NCBI GenBank assembly: GCA_964352225.1 | Contig: CAYGRM010000045.1 | Coordinates: 1-25,811, forward strand | Direction: 5' to 3' | Length of the DNA: 25,811 nucleotides | Source of the DNA: CAJQQY01 sp964352225 | GTDB taxonomy: Bacteria > Bacteroidota > Bacteroidia > Chitinophagales > Saprospiraceae | In this document: positions 1 through 7,165 of the stretch, in pieces | How positions within the stretch are numbered: position 1 is the first letter of the stretch | How the letters are laid out: the number at the start of each line of letters is the position of its first letter | Position numbers and translations under genes: made by a program | The notes under the pieces: model-generated | Told to the model about the DNA's origin: nothing | The model's database searches: none | The model's input: only the letters and a program-made list of their open reading frames with translations

Positions 1-291
1 TCCCCAAGGAAAAGGGGAGGTTAGTAATAAAATGATCAGTATGATTTTGTTTTTTCTCCAAAAAAGGTGGACGTTTTCTTTGAGCGTGTTGGTATTTTCT
101 ACCAGCAAATCTTCTTTCAACAAATCATTTTTGTTTAATTCTCTTCTTGTACTTTCTACATCTATTTTTGATAAAATGTATTTTGGATACCTCACTTTTG
201 AATGAACTAGACTTGCTAATTGTCGGTGAGTAAGTTCTTTTATTTTCCAAAAATCCTCTTCGTCAAGGACTGATTTATCCTCATTTTTCAT
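1..291 (-). CDS. Partial unknown membrane-anchored protein (C-terminus off the left edge)
   Basis: An open frame on the minus strand begins at ATG 289-291 and stays open for 97 codons to the window edge. The first ~80 residues are charged and look helical. They include a stretch (about residues 18-51, from KELTHRQLASLVHSK to ESTRREL) that resembles the short 'eL..i...~ypp~il~~a~~ELkrR' helical segment seen in many small Bacteroidota membrane proteins; this comparison is from memory. Near residue 82 a hydrophobic run follows a basic WRRKN-like cluster (IILIILLLTSPFPW), which fits a first transmembrane segment. The function is not recognised. Confidence that this is a gene is moderate, because only the N-terminal part is visible. 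Confidence 0.55.
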   Translation of the reverse strand, partial: MKNEDKSVLDEEDFWKIKELTHRQLASLVHSKVRYPKYILSKIDVESTRRELNKNDLLKEDLLVENTNTLKENVHLFWRKNKIILIILLLTSPFPWG

Positions 292-639
292 GATAAAAAC
301 AAAGCATTTCATTTTCGAAATGTCTTATCTTTTTCATTTCTTGTTTTTTCTCATCAAATTTAAAATATCAGACAGCATAAAGTGACCTTTAAAGCATCTT
401 TATTTTGACCATAATTTATGGAATAAATTCAAAAGAAATCCCCGTTTTTAGGGGGATATGTTATTTCTAGGTTCATTTAAATATAAGTTTACTCCTACTA
501 AATCAAAAATTATTGAAGACTTCGTCTAATTTAGAGCATTTTTTTAGGTTAAATAAATCGAAAAAAGGAGTTGATTCTTGTATTTTTATGAATTGTTAAC
601 TTACCAATTTTGACCAGCACAATGTTTCAAATGATCAAC
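292..639. other. Intergenic region between divergent genes
   Basis: About 350 bp of AT-rich DNA separate the minus-strand membrane protein from the plus-strand adhesin, so both promoters should lie here. Two hairpins are visible: CATTTC (305-310) with GAAATG (317-322), and ATCCCC (438-443) with GGGGAT (452-457). No convincing TTTG/TAnnTTTG promoter pair and no coding frame were found. Confidence 0.5.
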
Positions 640-3600
640 ATGGAAAAATTTTACTGTTTTTGGAAACCGTTTATTTCTTTTTCTCAAATCTTAGGACTAC
701 TGTTATTGACTTGCACTCTCCAAGCTCAGATAGAAGTTTCGGGAGGAAATCAAAATCCTTGGACTCCACAAAATTTAATTCAAAATGTATTTCTTGGCGA
801 TGGGGTAGAAGTATCTAATATCACCTACAATGGTGATAATGCTTCGGTAGGATATTTCCAAAATGGATTAGCTGATGTAGGTTTGGAAAGAGGAATTATT
901 ATGGCTTCTGGTCATGCTATTGGAGCTCTTGGTCCGAATGATGCTGGAAGTAACTCGGAAGGACCAGTTAATAGTAGTGCGACTTGCCCAGAATTGGCAC
1001 AGTTGACTACCTCTGCACTAAATGATGTGGCGACGTATTCGATTACTTTTACACCAGTAAGTGATACGTTAAGATTTCGATATGTTTTTGCATCAGAGGA
1101 ATATCCAGAATATGCTTGTTCAAGTTTTAATGATGTATTTGGATTTTTTATATCTGGACCAAATCCTAATGGGGGGACATATGTTACAGAAAATATTGCC
1201 TTGATTCCAGATCCGGCAGATCCAACAGGTTTTACCTTTACCAATAATCCAGTAACTATCAATAATGTAAATGGGAATGGGTTTAATCCTGGTGCAGGTT
1301 GTAATTTTGATTATGCGACCTATTACAATAGTAATGCAGGGAGCACGACTTTACAATATGATGGATATTTAGATGTATTTACTGCTCAAGCGGTTGTAAT
1401 ACCTTGTGAAACTTATACGATTAAATTGGCTGTAGCAGATGCTGGTGATAGTGCTTTTGATACAGCAGTATTTTTGGAAGCAAAAAGTTTTGGAACTGGA
1501 AAATTAGAAGTAACTGCTTCGACCGTAAGTTTGGATGGAACCTTGGTGGAAGGATGTGCGGATGGAGAACTTTGTTTTGAAATTCCGAATGAAGCGGAGT
1601 CTGATGTCTTTTTAGATTATACTTTAATTGGTTCTGCTATTAACGGAGTTGATTATGAAACTATTCCATTGGATTTATTTATAGCAGCTGGAGATAGTAT
1701 AGTTTGTTTTCCAATTATTCCAATTGAAGATGGAATCATGGAAGGAATTGATTCTTTGGGAGTTGATGTTCAGATTGATCCATGTAATCGAGATACGTTT
1801 TGGATTTATATAAAAGACGCAGAATTGCCTGAGTTGGAATTGCAGAATGATACGATGATTTGTAAAGGTGATTCCGTTTATATTGACGGAACTTTAGATA
1901 TTATTTTGCCAATACCTCCTTCCTTTTCAAATACAACTACCTACCCAATTGCACCTACGAATACACCTGTTTATTCAGATATATTTGTGTCAGGGGTTTT
2001 TCCGATACAATTACAAGAAGGGGTAATAAAACAGGTATGCATAGATAGTATTGAGCATAAATGGGATGATGATTTAGATATATTTTTATTTGCACCTGGT
2101 GGGCAGTTTATAGAATTATCAACGGATAATGGAGCGAATGGAGATAACTATATAGGAACTTGTTTTACACCAAGTTCAACGAATGAGATCAATGTTGGGC
2201 CTAATAATCAGGCGCCAGCATCAGCTGCGCCATTTACAGGGACGTATACTCCAGAAGGACTTTTCCCAGATTTATGGGATGGAGAAAGTCCTACAAATGG
2301 AACATGGAGATTATTCTTGTTAGATGATTCGAATGGATTTGCGGGAGAGCTGAATGGCTGGTCGATTTGTTTTGAACCACTTTACCAGTTGAGTTATAGT
2401 TGGTCGCCAGCAGCTGGATTGAGTTGCGCTGATTGTCCTGATCCTTGGGCACAACCTGACACGACGACGACTTATGTTTTGACAGTAACAGATACTTATG
2501 GGTGTTCTACCCAGGATTCAATTACGATAACTGTGGAAGATATTTTGCCTGCACCAATGGTAGATTGTGGAACGATCACCGCTAACTCCATTACTTTTAC
2601 TTGGAATGATGTCGGAGGTGCTACAGGTGGTTATCAAGTGAATGTAAATGGTACAGGATGGGTTCCTGCTAATGGAACTTTGTCGCATACTGTTTCTGGT
2701 TTAGCATTAAATCAAACTGTAACGATTGAAGTTCAAGGAATTGCAGATTGTAATGGAGAAATAGGAACGGTAATTTGTATGACGCCAGATTGTCCTGCGC
2801 CGTCAGGATTAATTTCCAATGTGATTGATAATAATTGTTTTGGAGAAACTCTTGGTTCGGCAACCATCACGGGAACTGGAGCCAATCCACCATTTACTTA
2901 TTCATTGGATGGAGCAATTGATGCAGATGGAATTTTGACTGATTTACCGGCTGGAAATTATACCGTTTTAGTGATTGATAATGTGAACTGTTCAGTTGGA
3001 GTTGATTTTACCATAGATGAACCAGATTCATTAGCTTCTGTTGATGCAGTTATTAATGATATTAGTTGTAATGGATTGTCAGATGGAGAAGGAACGATCA
3101 CCGTTGCTGGAGGAACATATCCTTATGATTACTTATGGAGCAATGGCAGTACCGATTCGATTGCGACAGGTTTAGTGTTAGGTGAAAATTATGTGACGAT
3201 TACAGATGCCAATGGATGTGAAACTTTTGATACCCTAGAAATTATTCAACCTGATATTTTAACCGTTTCCATTACTGCTGATTCAATTAATTGTTTTGGC
3301 GGAACAGATGGAAATGCAATTGCGACTCCTGTTGGTGGAACGCCAGATCAAAATGGAGATTACACTTACCTATGGAGTGATATGCAAAATGACGGAGTGG
3401 CGAATAATTTAAGTGCTCAAACTTATACAGTTTTAGTAACTGATGCAAATGGTTGTACCGCTTCCGCTTCTGTTACTATGGAAGAATATGATGCACTTGA
3501 TTTGTCATTAACCTCATCGACACTCGCTTCCTGTAATGGAGTGCAAGATGGGACGGCAACCATTGAACCATCAGGTGGAGCAGGAGGATATACTTATGCA

Positions 3601-6171
3601 TGGCAGGTTTTAGGAAATCAAACCACCCAAACAGCAGTTGGTTTGACCGTTGGAACTTATACAGTTGTAGTGACAGATCAGTTAGGTTGTACCGCTTCGA
3701 CGACTGTAGTTGTGGATTCACCCAATCAGATTGTGGCAGGATTCAATAGTACACCTGCATTCTGTTATGATTCAGCGGATGGTCAAGTTACCGTAAATGT
3801 TTCGGGAGGAACGCCTGATCCGAACTTGCCAGAAGGATATACTTTTGATTGGAGTGTGGCAGGAGGAAATGGAAGTATGCATTCTAATTTGCCAGCAGGG
3901 ACACATTTCGTGACCATTACAGATTTGAATAATTGTTTTGAAGTGTTAGAAGTAGAGGTTTTTGCTCCAGAGGAAATCGTTTTATCCATGGCATCTACTG
4001 ATGTGAATTGTGGAAATGGAAGTGATGGAGATGCAACGGTAACTGTCACTTCAGGAGGTGCAGGAGGATTTATGTATCAATGGAGTGGTGGAACCAATCC
4101 AACCAATTCGACCGTAACAGATTTAACTGTAGGTTGGGTTTATGTGACTGTTGAAGATGCCAATGGATGTGCCGCAACAGATAGTATTTTATTGACCTCG
4201 CCAGATGCAATCGTTTTAGATGCTGATTTTGTGGCAGTTGATTGTAATGGAACTAATACGGGAACAGCAACGGTGCTTCCTTCAAATGGTGCAGGTGGTT
4301 TTACTTACCAATGGGATGCTAATGCCAATAACCAAACTACTGCAACTGCTATTGATTTGCCAGCGGGAACTTATCAAGTAACCGTAACAGATGCAAATAT
4401 GTGTACCGAAACGATTGAAGTTGAAGTAACTGAACCAACAATTTTGGCAACTTCAATTTCTGGAAATGATGCTTCTTGTTTTGGAGATGCTAATGGGAAT
4501 AGTACCGTAGTTCCAGATGGGGGAACTTTAGATTATACTTATGTATGGAGTAATGGAAGTGCTAATGCCATGGCTGATGGATTGGAAGCGCAATCCATAC
4601 CTTATTATGTAACGGTGACTGATGGAAATGGATGTACTGCAGTTGATTCCATTATGATAGGTTCTCCAACCGAATTAACTCTCTCCGTTGATGGAATTGA
4701 TGTTAATTGTTTTGGAGAAAATGGAGGAAGTGCAACGGCTACGGCAGGAGGCGGTGCTGGTAATTTTAGCTATTTATGGAATGATGGAAATGGACAGACT
4801 ACTCAATTTGCCAATGGTTTAACCGCTAATAATTATTCAGTTACGGTAACTGATAACAATGGTTGTACAATAGTAGAGTCCATTGATATTACTCAGCCTG
4901 ATGAATTACTGATTGCTGAAAATCAAATTACCAATGTAGGTTGTAATGGAAATAATTCTGGAGCAATAGATATTGATGTATCTGGTGGAACAGGTAATTA
5001 CACCTATTCATGGAGTAATAATGATGCGACCCAGGATATTACCAACTTAGCTGTTGGAACTTATACTTTAACCGTAACCGATGGTAATCTTTGTCAAGCT
5101 TTTGCCACCTATTCAGTAAATGAACCCGCTCAACTACAAGTTTCATTTACCAATAATGAGATAGCTTGTTTTAATGGAACGGAGGGAGAAATAGATATTA
5201 CAGTTATAGGTGGTGCGGTTGGATCATATAATGTTAATTGGACTGGACCAAATGGATTTACCTCAACAGAAGAAGATTTAACTAATTTACAGGCGGGTGA
5301 ATATATTATCAATATTGTAGATCCAAATGGTTGTTCAGTTGCTCAATCAGTTACAATTGAACAACCTGATGGGCCGCTTTTGGCAACTGCTGACTCTGAT
5401 GATGTAGTTTGTTTCGGAGGTTTTGATGGACAAATTCATCTTTTCCCAACAGGTGGAACCTTTCCATATACTTATAGTGTGGATGGTGTCAACTTTAATG
5501 GATCACCAACTCAAATTGGATTGACTGCTGGAGAGTATACCAACGTAACTATCATGGATGCGAATGGATGTACTACCTTAGTTCCTCCAGTTTGGATTGC
5601 TGAACCGGATGAAGTGGGCGTCTTTTTAGGTCCTGATACCACTATTATTTATGGACAAGGAATTTGGTTAGTGCCAGAAATATTCAACGCTACCGGCAAT
5701 TTGCAATATAGATGGACGCCTGAGAATAATGAAAACATCAGTTGCCTAGATTGTCGAGAACCATATATTGATAGCTTGAGTACTCAAACATCATTTCAAC
5801 TCGCAGTTACCGATGAAAACGGATGTACTTCTTTTGATGTGATTACGATTTTTGTCAAAAAATTCAGAGAAGTTTTAGTGCCAACTGGGTTTTCTCCAAA
5901 TGCTGATGGTAATTTGAATGACTTGTTATTAGTTCACGGAAGAGCAGGAACCATTATAAAAACATTCCGAGTTTATGATCGATGGGGAGAACTAGTTTTC
6001 GAAAATAATGATTTCCCAATCAATAGTGCAACGGGAACAACTTACGGAGGTTGGGATGGAACTTTTGATGGAAAACGAATGAATCCTGGAGTTTTTGTTT
6101 GGTACGTTGAGGCCGAATTTGAAGATGGAGCGACAGAAGTTTTCAAAGGGCAAACGACTTTGGTAAAATAA
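640..6171 (+). CDS. Giant secreted SprB-repeat adhesin with T9SS type-B sorting domain
   Basis: This is a very large cell-surface protein, about 1843 residues from ATG 640. In-frame ATGs at 622 and 631 and a TTG at 610 are alternatives; 640 gives the most compact signal peptide (MEKFYCFWKPF, then a leucine-rich core, then LQA|Q). Domains in order: a choice-of-anchor-L domain (~35-282, with RYVFASEEYPEY and FGFFISGP); a Calx-beta-like segment (~287-392); a proprotein-convertase P-like domain (~446-580, DDDLDIFLFAPGG, GTWRLFLLDDSNG); a PKD/Ig-like segment (~586-633); an Fn3-like segment (~639-717); twelve SprB-type repeats (~725-1657); another Ig-like segment; and a CHU_C/gliding-motility C-terminal domain (~1746-1843, PTGFSPNADGNLND, VYDRWGELVFE, GGWDGTFDG). 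That last domain is the type-B signal for T9SS export. By analogy with SprB, a role in adhesion or gliding is likely, but the ligand is unknown. Codirectional genes for SprB partners are not present. Confidence 0.93.
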   Translation: MEKFYCFWKPFISFSQILGLLLLTCTLQAQIEVSGGNQNPWTPQNLIQNVFLGDGVEVSNITYNGDNASVGYFQNGLADVGLERGIIMASGHAIGALGPNDAGSNSEGPVNSSATCPELAQLTTSALNDVATYSITFTPVSDTLRFRYVFASEEYPEYACSSFNDVFGFFISGPNPNGGTYVTENIALIPDPADPTGFTFTNNPVTINNVNGNGFNPGAGCNFDYATYYNSNAGSTTLQYDGYLDVFTAQAVVIPCETYTIKLAVADAGDSAFDTAVFLEAKSFGTGKLEVTASTVSLDGTLVEGCADGELCFEIPNEAESDVFLDYTLIGSAINGVDYETIPLDLFIAAGDSIVCFPIIPIEDGIMEGIDSLGVDVQIDPCNRDTFWIYIKDAELPELELQNDTMICKGDSVYIDGTLDIILPIPPSFSNTTTYPIAPTNTPVYSDIFVSGVFPIQLQEGVIKQVCIDSIEHKWDDDLDIFLFAPGGQFIELSTDNGANGDNYIGTCFTPSSTNEINVGPNNQAPASAAPFTGTYTPEGLFPDLWDGESPTNGTWRLFLLDDSNGFAGELNGWSICFEPLYQLSYSWSPAAGLSCADCPDPWAQPDTTTTYVLTVTDTYGCSTQDSITITVEDILPAPMVDCGTITANSITFTWNDVGGATGGYQVNVNGTGWVPANGTLSHTVSGLALNQTVTIEVQGIADCNGEIGTVICMTPDCPAPSGLISNVIDNNCFGETLGSATITGTGANPPFTYSLDGAIDADGILTDLPAGNYTVLVIDNVNCSVGVDFTIDEPDSLASVDAVINDISCNGLSDGEGTITVAGGTYPYDYLWSNGSTDSIATGLVLGENYVTITDANGCETFDTLEIIQPDILTVSITADSINCFGGTDGNAIATPVGGTPDQNGDYTYLWSDMQNDGVANNLSAQTYTVLVTDANGCTASASVTMEEYDALDLSLTSSTLASCNGVQDGTATIEPSGGAGGYTYAWQVLGNQTTQTAVGLTVGTYTVVVTDQLGCTASTTVVVDSPNQIVAGFNSTPAFCYDSADGQVTVNVSGGTPDPNLPEGYTFDWSVAGGNGSMHSNLPAGTHFVTITDLNNCFEVLEVEVFAPEEIVLSMASTDVNCGNGSDGDATVTVTSGGAGGFMYQWSGGTNPTNSTVTDLTVGWVYVTVEDANGCAATDSILLTSPDAIVLDADFVAVDCNGTNTGTATVLPSNGAGGFTYQWDANANNQTTATAIDLPAGTYQVTVTDANMCTETIEVEVTEPTILATSISGNDASCFGDANGNSTVVPDGGTLDYTYVWSNGSANAMADGLEAQSIPYYVTVTDGNGCTAVDSIMIGSPTELTLSVDGIDVNCFGENGGSATATAGGGAGNFSYLWNDGNGQTTQFANGLTANNYSVTVTDNNGCTIVESIDITQPDELLIAENQITNVGCNGNNSGAIDIDVSGGTGNYTYSWSNNDATQDITNLAVGTYTLTVTDGNLCQAFATYSVNEPAQLQVSFTNNEIACFNGTEGEIDITVIGGAVGSYNVNWTGPNGFTSTEEDLTNLQAGEYIINIVDPNGCSVAQSVTIEQPDGPLLATADSDDVVCFGGFDGQIHLFPTGGTFPYTYSVDGVNFNGSPTQIGLTAGEYTNVTIMDANGCTTLVPPVWIAEPDEVGVFLGPDTTIIYGQGIWLVPEIFNATGNLQYRWTPENNENISCLDCREPYIDSLSTQTSFQLAVTDENGCTSFDVITIFVKKFREVLVPTGFSPNADGNLNDLLLVHGRAGTIIKTFRVYDRWGELVFENNDFPINSATGTTYGGWDGTFDGKRMNPGVFVWYVEAEFEDGATEVFKGQTTLVK
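2812..5610 (+). repeat. Twelve tandem SprB-type repeats (protein-level, about 75 residues each)
   Basis: Within the adhesin, about twelve consecutive units of 70-80 residues follow the same pattern: a cysteine near the start (C-N/F-G), a glycine-rich GG(A)GG or SGGT turn, Y-x-W-S, a (LPA/LTV)GTY segment, VTDxNGC, and an (E/S)P(D/E)xL junction. Unit starts lie near 2812, 3040, 3275, 3500, 3738, 3978, 4208, 4440, 4678, 4905, 5135 and 5385. The units are diverged in DNA, so this is an old protein repeat and not a recent tandem amplification. The cysteine near the start and the one in NGC could pair within each unit; that is inference. Confidence 0.85.
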
Positions 6172-6190
6172 ATAATTGATAATTTTTCAT

Positions 6191-6229
6191 AAAAAAACCT
6201 TCCAACGAATTTCGATGGAAGGTTTTTTT
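6191..6229. terminator. Bidirectional intrinsic terminator
   Basis: A perfect 14-bp inverted repeat has its left arm at 6191-6204 (AAAAAAACCTTCCA) and its right arm at 6216-6229, with an 11-nt loop that can add CGA/TCG pairs. There is an A7 run on one side and a T7 run on the other. It sits 20 bp past the adhesin stop and downstream of the convergent Kazal gene, so it can serve both transcripts. Confidence 0.92.
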
Positions 6230-6256
6230 ATTTGAAAAAAATGCTAAAGAAGAGAC

Positions 6257-6277
6257 ACGTCAAACGTTCAACGTCAA
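6257..6277. repeat. ACGTNNA heptad repeat, three units
   Basis: Three consecutive 7-bp units are ACGTCAA, ACGTTCA and ACGTCAA. They lie between the shared terminator and the 3' end of the Kazal gene. A four-unit array of the same heptad lies on the other side of that gene (7115-7142). Confidence 0.75.
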
Positions 6278-6283
6278 ACTATA

Positions 6284-7039
6284 TTAATTACATTCGCCCT
6301 TCTTCCACGTTTTTACTCCTGCCTTTTCTGCCTCACATTCGTTACCATAAGTTTTTCCATCGCAACCACAAATTGGATCCCAATTCTCAGGGCAGCCTCG
6401 ATCTGGATTAACTTTATTCAAATCAATACAAGTATCACATTCTCCTTTTCTCCATGACTTAACCCCTGCTTTTTTTGCCTCACATTCATTGCCATATGTT
6501 TGTCCATTGCAACCACAAATTGGATCCCAGTTTTCAGGACAAGGCTGGTCAGGATTGATCTTCGATTGATCAATACAATCTTCACATTTTCCAGGAACAA
6601 ATTTTAAAACACCAGCCATTTCAGCCATGCATTCATTAGCATAAGTTTTGCCATTGCAAGCACAAACTGGTGCATAAACTTGCATACAAGCAAATTCTTT
6701 ATTGATTTTAGTTTGATCGATACAACCATCATTACATTTTCCATTAGTATATTTAGTTACACCTTGTTTTTCTGCTTCGCAAGCATTGGAATATGTTTTT
6801 CCATTGCAACCACAAACAGGTCGATATTCACGTGTGCAAGCTTGATTAGGATTAATTTTAGTTCGATCAATACAATCTTTTTCAGATCCATTATTATTGG
6901 GATGAACAACAGTTGTTGTCTTCTTAGGTGGAGTAGTAGTGGTATCAGGAGTTTTTTTAGTTGCACAACTATAAATAAGGAAGCTACCGAAAAGTAAAAG
7001 TAGGAATGGTAGTGCTATAGAACGTGGTTGGAATTTCAT
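6284..7039 (-). CDS. Lipoprotein with four Kazal-type protease-inhibitor domains
   Basis: The 251-residue protein starts with a basic n-region, a hydrophobic core and a lipobox-like IYSC with Cys25, so it should be a lipoprotein. A Thr/Pro/Lys-rich linker follows (~26-54). Four Kazal domains then run in tandem (~56-102, 105-150, 153-199, 202-251). Each shows the CIDxxKxNxxxxC start, the (R/A/D)P(V/I)C core, C(N/D)G(K/Q)TYxN(A/E)C and a final G(K/E)C. In Kazal inhibitors P1 is the second residue after the second domain cysteine. Here that reads Arg, Gln, Glu and Glu, suggesting different protease specificities per domain. Domains 3 and 4 are nearly identical and probably arose by recent duplication. 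The subtilisin gene lies just upstream on the same strand; inhibition of that enzyme, or of foreign proteases, is inference. Confidence 0.93.
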   Translation of the reverse strand: MKFQPRSIALPFLLLLFGSFLIYSCATKKTPDTTTTPPKKTTTVVHPNNNGSEKDCIDRTKINPNQACTREYRPVCGCNGKTYSNACEAEKQGVTKYTNGKCNDGCIDQTKINKEFACMQVYAPVCACNGKTYANECMAEMAGVLKFVPGKCEDCIDQSKINPDQPCPENWDPICGCNGQTYGNECEAKKAGVKSWRKGECDTCIDLNKVNPDRGCPENWDPICGCDGKTYGNECEAEKAGVKTWKKGECN

Positions 7040-7114
7040 GTTGTCGTTTTTTAGAAAAAAGGTTTAAAAAATTTATTTCAGTATAAGACTATGCTTAATG
7101 AAGTTGTCAGGAGA

Positions 7115-7142
7115 ACGTGAAACGTCTAACGTTTAACGTCCA
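7115..7142. repeat. ACGTNNA heptad repeat, four units
   Basis: Four consecutive 7-bp units are ACGTGAA, ACGTCTA, ACGTTTA and ACGTCCA. They lie in the 126-bp gap between the subtilisin gene and the Kazal gene. Within the array AAACGT (7120-7125) and ACGTTT (7129-7134) can pair as a small hairpin. The same heptad occurs three times at 6257-6277. Confidence 0.75.
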
Positions 7143-7165
7143 TCGAATAAAATAGTGAAGACCAA

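Noticed and set aside
438..457. ATCCCC/GGGGAT hairpin as a terminator
   Set aside because: It has no T-run on the plus strand and lies in the shared upstream region of two divergent genes; kept only as a note in the intergenic entry.
2810..5610. Tandem repeats that might look like a CRISPR or microsatellite array
   Set aside because: The units are in-frame, 70-80 codons long and diverged at DNA level; they are SprB protein repeats without identical repeats or spacers.
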